From positions 1 through 9,262 of the forward strand of contig JBFXIU010000130.1 in assembly GCA_050175615.1 (NCBI GenBank): a stretch of DNA of 9,262 bases, written 5' to 3'. The notes under the pieces are model-generated. The model did no database searches, had not been told where the DNA came from, and saw only the letters and a program-made list of their open reading frames with translations. This document shows, piece after piece, positions 1 to 6,509 of the stretch. Source of the stretch: CAYXXZ01 sp050175615 (GTDB lineage Bacteria > Pseudomonadota > Gammaproteobacteria > Pseudomonadales > Porticoccaceae). A program made the position numbers and the translations under genes. Each line of letters starts with the position of its first letter. Position 1 is the first letter of the stretch.

Positions 1-855
1 TCCCACTGGAATGAAGACATAGGATAGATGCAGTGACCACAGCAGGGGCACGTTCCAGCAGTTCTGGTAGCCCCAGCGCAGGAAACGCCAACCGTTGACC
101 ACAGCAGCGGCAACGCACAAAGGCACCATGATCGCCGCGGGCACCCTGGAGAAGCCGATGAAGGCGCTGATCACCAGCAGTATCATGGAGGCGCCACTGA
201 GCACTTCCAGCCAGCGTTTCGCTGGCAGTCGCTGACAACCTGTGCCGTTGGCGGTGAAAAAGGGTATAACTCGACCGCCGATCACGACAATAAACAGGCT
301 GATGAGCAAAACGGCGCCATGGAGCGCTTGCAGGGCGAGATCCGGTCGATCCCTCAACACTCCCCAATGGCTGGCACCATTTAATAAGGCCAGCACAAAC
401 AGCATGGGTACGAACATGATATTGCGCCACTGTTTGACCTTCACCACTGGATAGGCCATCGCTGCGGCAGCAAGCAACAGGAAGGAGAGATCCACGGCAA
501 CCAGCAATCCTCTGGGCAATCCTGCGCCAAATGCCAGCAACAGGCGAGCCAGCAACCAAACGCCGGCCAGCAGCGCCAGCAGGCCTCCGCGCAGCCCCGG
601 CACTCCTGTCCAGTTTTGCACTGCGGTAAGGAGGAAACCCACCACAATGGCGCTGCCAAAGCCGAATAGCATCTCATGGCCGTGCCACCAGGTCGGGCCG
701 CCATAGGGCTGCCAGGGAGACGGGTGTAGCCAGAAAATTATCCACCAGAGTATCGCAACCAGGGAAAACAGGGTTCCCCCAAAAAACAGGGGTCGAAATG
801 CCAACCTCAATATCGGTCGGGGTGTCCCGACCTGTCTGACATTAGAATTTTGCAC
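1..855 (-). CDS. nnrS: NnrS family heme-copper membrane protein (3' end cut off by window edge)
   Basis: NnrS is a polytopic cytoplasmic-membrane protein binding heme and copper, linked to relief of nitrosative stress in NO-respiring bacteria. The visible 285 residues are in one uninterrupted frame and run off base 1; the family is usually near 400 residues, so roughly the last quarter is missing. The N-terminus reads LAFRPLFFGGTLFSL (residues 18-32), then a hydrophobic helix. The family hallmarks follow: WHGHEMLFGF (57-66), FLLTAVQNWTG (74-84; the usual form is AVPNWTG) and GGRVIPFFTANG (193-204), with many hydrophobic segments between. I chose the GTG at 855-853 because GAGGG at 868-864 lies about eight bases upstream; an ATG further upstream is in another frame and stops at once. 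The gene is divergent from norC, which fits a shared NO-responsive control region. Identification is by motif recognition. Confidence 0.95.
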   Translation of the reverse strand, partial: MQNSNVRQVGTPRPILRLAFRPLFFGGTLFSLVAILWWIIFWLHPSPWQPYGGPTWWHGHEMLFGFGSAIVVGFLLTAVQNWTGVPGLRGGLLALLAGVWLLARLLLAFGAGLPRGLLVAVDLSFLLLAAAAMAYPVVKVKQWRNIMFVPMLFVLALLNGASHWGVLRDRPDLALQALHGAVLLISLFIVVIGGRVIPFFTANGTGCQRLPAKRWLEVLSGASMILLVISAFIGFSRVPAAIMVPLCVAAAVVNGWRFLRWGYQNCWNVPLLWSLHLSYVFIPVG

Positions 856-1074
856 GCGAAGTTCCCTCAGTAAACATTGTGACGGAGCCTTGCCCCATGA
901 CTAGTCAAAACCTCAACAATCAAGCCAAGACCGCTTTCAGCGAGGTTTTTCTGAACAGGTACGCGGCAGGGATTATTCTGCGTTATCCTGTTTTACGCTG
1001 TGATGGTGTCTGCATTCACAGGGAGTTTCAACCCCTATTGAAAATGCGCTCCCAGATTTTAGCGGAAATAATCG

Positions 1075-1103
1075 TTGTAACATCCGCAAAAAACAACTAT
1101 AAA
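1075..1103 (+). promoter_or_regulatory. Predicted sigma-70 promoter of norCBQD
   Basis: A -35 element TTGTAA (1075-1080, four of six consensus bases) and a -10 element TATAAA (1098-1103, five of six) are separated by exactly 17 bases. Transcription would start near 1110, giving a norC leader of about 94 bases. The -35 element overlaps the first copy of the direct repeat TGTAACATC, and the start point coincides with the 18-base inverted repeat that follows. It was found by reading; no other pair in the region scores as well. Confidence 0.6.
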
Positions 1104-1108
1104 CCATG

Positions 1109-1126
1109 TGTAACATCTATGTCACA
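1109..1126. promoter_or_regulatory. Operator-like 18-base inverted repeat at the predicted norC start site
   Basis: The sequence TGTAACATCTATGTCACA has symmetrical arms TGTnACAT and ATGTnACA around a two-base centre; each arm has one unmatched position. It covers about +1 to +17 of the predicted norC promoter, a position suited to repression. Its left arm TGTAACATC also occurs at 1076-1084, over the -35 element, 33 bases upstream. A related ACAT-N3-ATGT element overlaps the -10 of the norEF-side operon at 7648-7658. It does not match the FNR/DNR box and I cannot assign it to a known regulator. Confidence 0.45.
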
Positions 1127-1141
1127 GCGGTTCTGCCCCGG

Positions 1142-1161
1142 ACATGGTTCATGCCCCATGT
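1142..1161 (+). repeat. Inverted repeat / possible leader hairpin upstream of norC
   Basis: ACATGG (1142-1147) and CCATGT (1156-1161) are perfect inverted arms around an 8-base loop. The same left arm, extended to ACATGGTT (1142-1149), is also the exact inverse of AACCATGT at 1102-1109, so the leader could adopt two mutually exclusive stems, or the elements could be DNA-binding half-sites. The norC Shine-Dalgarno at 1193-1196 lies outside both stems. Confidence 0.4.
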
Positions 1162-1203
1162 AAATAATGGGCAGCTTAAAATAGTTAACTATGGAGAAAT
1201 CCA

Positions 1204-1656
1204 ATGGCCGAAGCTCTCACCAAGTCGGCGGCACGCAATATATTCTATGGCGGATCGCTGTTTTTTTTCCTGCTTTTTGCCGGTCTTACCGGCCATACGC
1301 ACTGGTACATGGTCAATGTGTCGACAGATAAAGAAGGGTTGACCGAGCAGGTCAAACACGGCAAGCATGTGTGGGAAAAAAACAGTTGCATTAATTGCCA
1401 CAGTATTCTCGGTGAGGGCGCCTATTTCGCCCCCGAAATAGGCAATGTCTGGACACGCTACGGCGGGCGCGAAAACCCTGAAGCCGCCCGCGCCAGCCTT
1501 AAAGCCTGGATTAGGGCTCAGCCCCTCAATGTTCCCGGTCGCCGTGTGATGCCCAAATTCGATTTGAGCGAAGAAGAGCTGGATGCCCTGGTGGACTTTT
1601 TCCAGTGGACCGATGCCATCAATACGCAAAACTGGCCGCCGACACCGGCGGGCTAG
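1204..1656 (+). CDS. norC: Nitric oxide reductase subunit C (membrane-anchored cytochrome c)
   Basis: NorC is the small subunit of the cytochrome c-dependent NO reductase; it takes electrons from periplasmic donors and passes them to NorB. The 150-residue length is normal. An N-terminal membrane anchor spans about residues 14-31, followed by a periplasmic domain. The heme c motif CINCH is at 62-66 with axial His66; the distal ligand is Met116 in RRVMPKF. GEGAYFAPE (71-79) is the conserved stretch around the interface calcium site known from the Pseudomonas aeruginosa cNOR structure. The ATG at 1204 has GGAG (1193-1196) seven bases upstream. It is the first gene of the nor operon, 51 bases before norB, under the promoter predicted at 1075-1103. 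A minus-strand ORF over the same bases is a shadow. Confidence 0.98.
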   Translation: MAEALTKSAARNIFYGGSLFFFLLFAGLTGHTHWYMVNVSTDKEGLTEQVKHGKHVWEKNSCINCHSILGEGAYFAPEIGNVWTRYGGRENPEAARASLKAWIRAQPLNVPGRRVMPKFDLSEEELDALVDFFQWTDAINTQNWPPTPAG

Positions 1657-1707
1657 TACGCTATCAGGCAATCAACGCACCACGTTTACTGTAAGAGGAT
1701 CTGTTCG

Positions 1708-3069
1708 ATGAAATACGAAACACAGCGGGTGGCCTACCCGTTCTTTGCGGTCGCAATGGCGCTATTTGCGCTGCAGGTCGTATTCGGCATTATGGCGGGC
1801 ACTGTGTATGTTATGCCTGAATTCCTGGCTGAAGCCATGCCCTTCCATATCATGCGCATGAGTCATACCAACTTACTGGTGGTGTGGTTGTTGATTGGTT
1901 TTATGGGGTGCACCTACTATCTGATGCCAGAAGAGGCGGAAACTGAAATACACAGTCCGCTGATTGCCTATCTCCAGCTGGCTATTTTTGCAGTGGCTGG
2001 TGCTGGTGCACTGCTGAGTTATCAGCTGGGGATTCACGAGGGTCGGGAATTCCTCGAACAGCCCCTGTGGTCGAAAATCCTCATTACCATTTCCTTTCTG
2101 ATGTTTCTCTACAACACTAGCCTGACGCTCGCCAAGGGACGCAAAACGGCGATAAATATGGTGTTGATGCTCGGCTTGTGGCTCGCCGCAGTGTTCTGGT
2201 TGTTCGCCTTCTACAACCCCAGCAATCTTGCCGTGGACAAATTGTACTGGTGGTGGGTGGTGCACCTGTGGGTGGAAGGTGTGTGGGAACTCATCATGGC
2301 GTCGCTGCTGGCATACCTGTTGATCAAAATGACCGGTGTGGATCGCGAGATCATTGAGAAGTGGCTTTACGTTATCATCGGTTTAGCCTTGTTTTCCGGT
2401 CTCCTGGGCACTGGGCATCACTACTACTGGATTGGTGCTCCCGGCTACTGGCAGCCACTGTCAAGCATCTTCTCGACACTGGAAGTATTGCCATTTTTTG
2501 CCATGGTCATGTTCGCCTTTTTTATGTTCTGGAAAGGGCGGCGCAACCATCCTAACAAGGCCGCCATGCTGTGGACTCTGGGCAGCGCCACACTGGCCTT
2601 TTTCGGTGCCGGCGTTTGGGGTTTCATGCATACCCTGTCTTTCGTCAACTATTATAGCCACGGTACTCAAGTCACCGCTGCCCATGGCCATTTGGCCTTC
2701 TTTGGTGCCTACGTCATGACTGTTATTGCCGTCATCACTTATGCCATGCCGCAGTTGCGGCGAGTGCAGCCCTACAATCAAATCCTCAACATGTGGAGTT
2801 TCTGGCTGATGACCTCGGCCATGTGCTTCATGACGTTTACCTTGACCTTTGCCGGTGTCGTGCAAACACATCTGCAACGGGTGCTGGGTATGAATTACAT
2901 GGAGGTACAGGATCAGCTGCAACTGTTTTACTACATGCGTCTGGGCGCCGGGGTTGTGGTAGCCATCGCCGCCACCGTCTTTTTCATCGCCATTTTCGGC
3001 CCCGCCAGGGAGCAGGCCTCTACCTCCAGTTCCGGCATGCAGCAGGCGGCGACAGCTGGTAATGGCTAA
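1708..3069 (+). CDS. norB: Nitric oxide reductase subunit B (catalytic, cNOR type)
   Basis: NorB is the catalytic integral-membrane subunit, a heme-copper oxidase relative that reduces two NO to N2O at a heme b3 / non-heme iron centre. At 453 residues it is of cNOR length and lacks the N-terminal extension of quinol-dependent qNOR (about 750 residues), agreeing with norC next door. Ligands by family alignment: His53 (RMSHTN) and His328 for low-spin heme b; His326 (AAHGH) for heme b3; His186 (VVHLWVEGVWE), His237 and His238 (GTGHHYYW) for FeB. The glutamates characteristic of NORs are Glu190, Glu194 and Glu259. Arg113-Glu114 in EGREFLEQP match the pair near the calcium site. About twelve hydrophobic segments are present. 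The ATG at 1708 follows AAGAGGA near 1693-1699. The C-terminal 25 residues are rich in Ser, Ala and Gln. All catalytic residues look intact. Confidence 0.98.
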   Translation: MKYETQRVAYPFFAVAMALFALQVVFGIMAGTVYVMPEFLAEAMPFHIMRMSHTNLLVVWLLIGFMGCTYYLMPEEAETEIHSPLIAYLQLAIFAVAGAGALLSYQLGIHEGREFLEQPLWSKILITISFLMFLYNTSLTLAKGRKTAINMVLMLGLWLAAVFWLFAFYNPSNLAVDKLYWWWVVHLWVEGVWELIMASLLAYLLIKMTGVDREIIEKWLYVIIGLALFSGLLGTGHHYYWIGAPGYWQPLSSIFSTLEVLPFFAMVMFAFFMFWKGRRNHPNKAAMLWTLGSATLAFFGAGVWGFMHTLSFVNYYSHGTQVTAAHGHLAFFGAYVMTVIAVITYAMPQLRRVQPYNQILNMWSFWLMTSAMCFMTFTLTFAGVVQTHLQRVLGMNYMEVQDQLQLFYYMRLGAGVVVAIAATVFFIAIFGPAREQASTSSSGMQQAATAGNG

Positions 3070-3151
3070 CCTCAAAGTGATGGTGAAAGAAAATCTTTTG
3101 CCGACGATGCTATTCGCTTTCGTCAGCAGGCTTGTGAGTATTCAGTTATGA
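3062..3151 (+). CDS. Possible 29-residue linker ORF between norB and norQ
   Basis: An ATG at 3062, inside the last codons of norB, opens a 30-codon frame (stop included) that ends with TGA at 3149-3151. That stop overlaps the norQ start in an ATGA arrangement. The peptide begins MANLKVMVKENLLPTM and continues with a hydrophobic stretch (LFAFV). No strong Shine-Dalgarno precedes it. The upstream signal of norQ itself is weak, so translation of this ORF could carry ribosomes from norB to norQ. It resembles no family I know and a chance ORF of this length is quite possible; what makes it notable is that it overlaps both neighbours exactly. Confidence 0.25.
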   Translation: MANLKVMVKENLLPTMLFAFVSRLVSIQL

Positions 3152-3966
3152 GCAACCCGGCAAGAGCGGGTGCATCGATCCGGGGGGATGTTCCGTTTTA
3201 CCAGCCCGTAGGCAATGAATGCGAGCTGTTCGAACAGGCTTATCGCCAACGTCTTCCCCTGTTGCTCAAGGGGCCTACAGGCTGCGGCAAAACCCGTTTT
3301 GTTACCCATATGGCGGCAAAGCTAGGACGCCCGTTATTTACGGTTTCTTGCCACGACGACCTCACGGCCGCGGATCTGACCGGGCGCTACCTGCTGCAGG
3401 GTGGCGAGACCCGCTGGGTGGACGGGCCATTGACCGAGGCCGTGCGCAGCGGCGGAATCTGCTATCTCGACGAAGTGGTAGAAGCCCGCAAAGACGTAAC
3501 TGTGGTGCTGCATCCACTGACCGACGACCGCCGTCTGCTGCCCCTGGAGCGAACCGGTGAGCTCCTTGAAGCCCCGGATGATTTCATGCTGGTGGTATCC
3601 TACAACCCCGGTTACCAGCATATTCTCAAATCCCTTAAACCCAGCACGCGACAGCGTTTTGTCGCCAAGAGTTTTGATTTTCCCCCTGCCAATCTGGAGC
3701 GCGATATTGTCGCCAGAGAGAGCGGTCTAGCGCCACAGCGATGTGCCGCCCTGGTAAACCTCGCGGCGCGACTGCGGGCCATGAAGGGTCAGGATCTGGA
3801 GGAGGGTGTGTCCACGCGACTACTGATTTATTGCGCCACACTTATCGCCAATGGCATGCCTGTGCTCCAGGCCGCTCTGGCGACCCTGGTGGAACCATTG
3901 AGTGACGAGCCAGATGTCCAGGAAGGCTTGATGGAAGTGATTCGCGCCACATTCGGCGAAGACTGA
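3148..3966 (+). CDS. norQ: NorQ, MoxR-family AAA+ ATPase for NO reductase activation
   Basis: NorQ (NirQ/CbbQ group of MoxR AAA+ ATPases) is a cytoplasmic ATPase that works with NorD to mature cNOR, probably in FeB insertion. The 272-residue length is typical. The N-terminal FYQPVGNE (17-24) is characteristic of the group. Walker A is GPTGCGKT (42-49); Walker B is ICYLDEV (104-110) with Asp108 and Glu109. Sensor 1 is Asn153 in SYNPGYQ, and Arg168/Arg170 in STRQR are arginine-finger candidates. The C-terminal half carries the VSTRLL motif (221-226) of CbbQ/NirQ proteins. It starts 78 bases after norB; the Shine-Dalgarno is poor (GTGAG at 3134-3138 at best), so translational coupling is plausible. 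No in-frame start codon exists between the norB stop and 3148. norD follows after 12 bases. Confidence 0.97.
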   Translation: MSNPARAGASIRGDVPFYQPVGNECELFEQAYRQRLPLLLKGPTGCGKTRFVTHMAAKLGRPLFTVSCHDDLTAADLTGRYLLQGGETRWVDGPLTEAVRSGGICYLDEVVEARKDVTVVLHPLTDDRRLLPLERTGELLEAPDDFMLVVSYNPGYQHILKSLKPSTRQRFVAKSFDFPPANLERDIVARESGLAPQRCAALVNLAARLRAMKGQDLEEGVSTRLLIYCATLIANGMPVLQAALATLVEPLSDEPDVQEGLMEVIRATFGED

Positions 3967-3978
3967 CAGGTTTTCCCC

Positions 3979-5913
3979 GTGTTTGAATGGCTGGAGTTCG
4001 AAGAAAAAGTCGGGCGTGTATGGCATCGCTGGGTGTCCGCATACAGCACCAGTTTTCCCAACTACCCGGCTGCGGCAGTGAGTCTGAGCAGTGTCGAGGG
4101 GTCGTTGGCGGTTTTCTTTCGTGCCGGCGGTGGTCAGCCAGGGGTTGCCGTGGCCTCTGTTGCGGCGCGCACCTCGTCACATCGACTCAGCTGGCGACAA
4201 CGCCTGGGATTTGACGAAGAAACCTTGGATATCGCCCGTCTCGACGAGGAAAATTTGTTATTGCCGCCGAGCATTGCCCTGTTTGACGACGCCAAGCTTA
4301 ATCGTGACCTGTACTTCTGGTTGGCTGCCTTGCTTGCCAATATGACGCCAGTCCCCTCCTACCAAGACCCCCTGCGCCAGGATATTAGCAGCTTGCGGCA
4401 GGCACTAACCGCCACGGAAGCAGTGTTGAAACAATTTCCCGGCTTGGGTTCGCGCCATGCCCGGCTGCGTCGAGAAATACTGGCGATGCGTCCCGCCCGC
4501 CAGCTGCCGCCGGTGGAGGCCGCTATCGAAGCGGTTATTTGCTCGCTTTTAGGCGCCGATGTGACGCTCGATAACCAGGCTAGCCGCTATCATGAGGCTG
4601 TACTGGATCAGACCATGAGTTTGCGGGAAATCCGTGCACCGCAGAATTACCGGCGACCACTGCCTGTGCCGCTGTGGGCCAATCTGGGTCACCTCGGCAC
4701 CGTGGCGCGGGATGCCGACGCCGACGAACAGGATGAACCACCGCCAGTTGCCAGTGGCGAGACTCCCGATAAGCGCAAGGCGGAGCGGCGTCGGCAGGAT
4801 CAAAGTGAACGGGATGACCCCCTGGTATTCAACCGCTTCGAGAAAATTCTGTCACTGGCTGAAATGGTCAACGTCAACCGCATGATTGACGACGAAGAGG
4901 ATAAGAACGCCAAGAGCAATGCCCAGCAGATCGATGAAATCACCCTCAGTCCCAATCAGCAGCGCGCCGCTTCCCGCCTGAAAATGGATCTGGATCTATC
5001 CCCTGCCACAGCAGGGGGCGAACAACTGCGTGCTGCCCACACTTATCCTGAGTGGAATTGGCGCAAGCAGGAGTATCAACCCCACCATTGTCGTGTGCTG
5101 TCGGGGGTGCACCATGAAGAGGGTGACCACTGGGCGATCGATGAACAGACAAGGCGGCGCATTCGCCGGGTTCGGCGCCAGTTCGAGGCGCTGCGGCCGC
5201 GCCGGGAATGGCTGCGCAGCCAGGTCGATGGCAACGAGTTGGATATGGATGCTGTGATCCGCGCCCGCTGTGATTTCGCCGCCGTCGGCGACAGTAGTGC
5301 CGGGCTCTATATGAGCGCTCGTGCCCAGGCGAGGGATCTGGCGGTGTCTATTCTCATCGACATATCCCTATCCACCGATGCCTGGGTGGAGGATCGGCGT
5401 GTCGTGGATATCGAGAAGGAAGCCTTGCTGGTATTGGCTCATGGCTTGGCTGCCTGCGGAGATGACTACAGTATTCAAACCTTTACCTCCCATAGGCGCC
5501 ACCGAGTCTGGGTCAATACACTCAAATCATTTGACGAGGCCATGAATGAGGTCACCGAGCGCCGCATCGCCAGCCTCAAGCCTGGCCATTACACGCGAAT
5601 GGGCGCGGCTATCCGTCACACCACAGTGGAGCTTTGCCGTCGCCCCAACCGCCATCGCCTGCTGCTGGTATTGACCGACGGCAAACCCAACGACAGCGAC
5701 TATTACGAGGGGCGCTACGCCATTGAGGATACTCGGCGCGCGATTCTGGATGCTCGGCAACAGGAACTAAAAGTATTCGGGGTGACCATTGATCGCGACG
5801 CCCATCACTATATCGCACACCTGTTTGGCCGTGGCGGCTATGCCATGGTTCACAAGCCCGAGCATCTGTCGCTGGCGCTTCCCGGGATTTACCGCCAGAT
5901 CATAAGCCATTGA
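3979..5913 (+). CDS. norD: NorD, von Willebrand A domain NO reductase activation protein
   Basis: NorD is the vWA-domain partner of NorQ in cNOR activation. The 644-residue length fits the family. The N-terminal 240 residues are mostly helical; a charged, low-complexity linker rich in Asp, Glu and Arg covers about 245-320. The C-terminal vWA domain runs from about 453 to the end with a complete MIDAS metal site: DISLS (461-465), Thr539 in HYTRMG, and Asp567 in LTDGKPND. The start is a GTG at 3979, 12 bases after norQ, with a weak CAGG (3967-3970) upstream; the first residues (FEWLEFEEKVG) resemble NorD N-termini, so I keep this start. The weak signal and tight spacing suggest coupling to norQ. 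The next gene begins one base after its stop. Confidence 0.97.
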   Translation: MFEWLEFEEKVGRVWHRWVSAYSTSFPNYPAAAVSLSSVEGSLAVFFRAGGGQPGVAVASVAARTSSHRLSWRQRLGFDEETLDIARLDEENLLLPPSIALFDDAKLNRDLYFWLAALLANMTPVPSYQDPLRQDISSLRQALTATEAVLKQFPGLGSRHARLRREILAMRPARQLPPVEAAIEAVICSLLGADVTLDNQASRYHEAVLDQTMSLREIRAPQNYRRPLPVPLWANLGHLGTVARDADADEQDEPPPVASGETPDKRKAERRRQDQSERDDPLVFNRFEKILSLAEMVNVNRMIDDEEDKNAKSNAQQIDEITLSPNQQRAASRLKMDLDLSPATAGGEQLRAAHTYPEWNWRKQEYQPHHCRVLSGVHHEEGDHWAIDEQTRRRIRRVRRQFEALRPRREWLRSQVDGNELDMDAVIRARCDFAAVGDSSAGLYMSARAQARDLAVSILIDISLSTDAWVEDRRVVDIEKEALLVLAHGLAACGDDYSIQTFTSHRRHRVWVNTLKSFDEAMNEVTERRIASLKPGHYTRMGAAIRHTTVELCRRPNRHRLLLVLTDGKPNDSDYYEGRYAIEDTRRAILDARQQELKVFGVTIDRDAHHYIAHLFGRGGYAMVHKPEHLSLALPGIYRQIISH

Positions 5914-5914
5914 C

Positions 5915-6178
5915 ATGAACAATCAGGGTCAACAGCAACCAAAATTCAGCACAACAAATGTCCGCCTCGCCGTGGCGCTGGCATTGGCCTTGCTTCTGTG
6001 TGCGGCAACCATTATTCCCTTTGTGCTGGCGATCAACCACTTCGATTGGGGCGTCGGCTTATTGTTGGTGGCGCCGCTGCTGGTCTGGGTGCTGATGCGC
6101 AGCTGCAGGGCACTGGAGCGCTGGGGTCGCAGGGACTCACATTCTTCTGTGCCCGTTGACCCCGACTTTCCCGACTGA
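5915..6178 (+). CDS. Small two-helix membrane protein following norD, function unknown
   Basis: I do not recognise this 87-residue protein. It has a polar N-terminus (1-16), two predicted membrane helices (about 17-40 and 45-62) joined by a short NHFDWG turn, and a cytoplasmic-looking positively charged stretch (RSCRALERWGRR, 62-73) followed by an acidic, Pro-rich tail. The basic residues after helix 2 suggest that both ends face the cytoplasm. The ATG at 5915 lies one base after the norD stop with no good Shine-Dalgarno, so it is probably translated by coupling and belongs to the norCBQD transcript. That position, last in the nor operon, makes a role in NO reductase assembly or stability a reasonable guess, but nothing in the sequence proves it. 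The antisense ORF over the same bases is less likely, having no membrane or family signature. Confidence 0.7.
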   Translation: MNNQGQQQPKFSTTNVRLAVALALALLLCAATIIPFVLAINHFDWGVGLLLVAPLLVWVLMRSCRALERWGRRDSHSSVPVDPDFPD

Positions 6179-6199
6179 CCTTGCACTAACAGATAGCCA

Positions 6200-6499
6200 C
6201 TACCCCGCATAGCGCGCGGCCAGGTAACCGGAAAAAATCAATAGCAGAATCGCCGCCAGCAGGCACAGGAAGCCGCCCTTCCAGCCCCCGCTGGAGACGC
6301 GCAGGTTGAGGTAGACCATCAGTACCTGCTGGACTTTGAAGCCGGTGCTGACTAACACCAGAAGTGCTCCCCAGATCGGCAGCGGCGACCAGTCCGCGGT
6401 GCCGGCCAGCGCTGACAGCATGGAAATCAAGGTTAAGAGCATCAGCGCAAGCCAGGTGCGCAGCAGGCGGTTTTTTCCGGGCAGGGTTTCGTCCAGCAT
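6200..6499 (-). CDS. norF: NorF-like membrane protein, cytochrome c oxidase subunit IV family
   Basis: This 99-residue protein has three predicted membrane helices (about 13-33, 41-62 and 76-94). The stretch STGFKVQQVLMVYLNLRVSS (51-70) resembles the conserved segment of prokaryotic cytochrome c oxidase subunit IV proteins, where a lysine-containing helix is followed by a xLRxS-type motif. NorF proteins of nor clusters are small subunit IV relatives that are not catalytic but affect NO reductase activity. The ATG at 6499 lies 10 bases after the norE stop, with a weak CGAG upstream. The gene ends 21 bases from the convergent 87-residue gene, and no terminator hairpin is visible between them. 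The NorF name rests on family resemblance plus position behind norE, so the symbol is less certain than norC or norB. Confidence 0.8.
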   Translation of the reverse strand: MLDETLPGKNRLLRTWLALMLLTLISMLSALAGTADWSPLPIWGALLVLVSTGFKVQQVLMVYLNLRVSSGGWKGGFLCLLAAILLLIFSGYLAARYAG

Positions 6500-6509
6500 T
6501 ATCTCGGCG

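Larger units (their letters stand above)
856..1203. promoter_or_regulatory. Divergent nnrS-norC intergenic control region
   Basis: This 348-base gap separates nnrS (minus) from norC (plus). I see no convincing gene in it. The norC-proximal half (1074-1161) contains a sigma-70 promoter, a 9-base direct repeat and several inverted repeats, listed separately. The nnrS-proximal half contains one 8-base inverted repeat, AAAACCTC (907-914) with GAGGTTTT (942-949). I found no clear nnrS promoter: TTGACT with a CACAAT-like hexamer on the minus strand is spaced 21 bases, too far. No TTGAT-N4-ATCAA box of FNR/DNR/NnrR type and no GG-N10-GC sigma-54 promoter was found. Confidence 0.75.

Noticed and set aside
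910..923. FNR/DNR box at ATCAA (919-923)
   Set aside because: Only one half-site is present; the other half would have to be TTGAT at 910-914 but reads ACCTC.
1140..1154. Sigma-54 (-24/-12) promoter for norC at GGACATGGTTCATGC
   Set aside because: The GG and GC are separated by 11 bases instead of the required 10, and the flanking bases do not fit TGGCAC and TTGCA.
879..1163. Plus-strand 94-codon ORF in the nnrS-norC gap
   Set aside because: It starts at a GTG without a Shine-Dalgarno, has no family signature or coherent hydrophobic pattern, and covers the norC promoter and repeats; better explained as a chance frame.
1189..1671. 160-codon minus-strand ORF opposite norC
   Set aside because: It lies antisense to an intact, well-recognised norC and resembles no protein family; an antisense shadow.
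2461..3075. 204-codon minus-strand ORF opposite norB
   Set aside because: His- and Gly-rich composition typical of the antisense of a membrane-protein gene; no start signal or domain, and norB on the other strand is certain.
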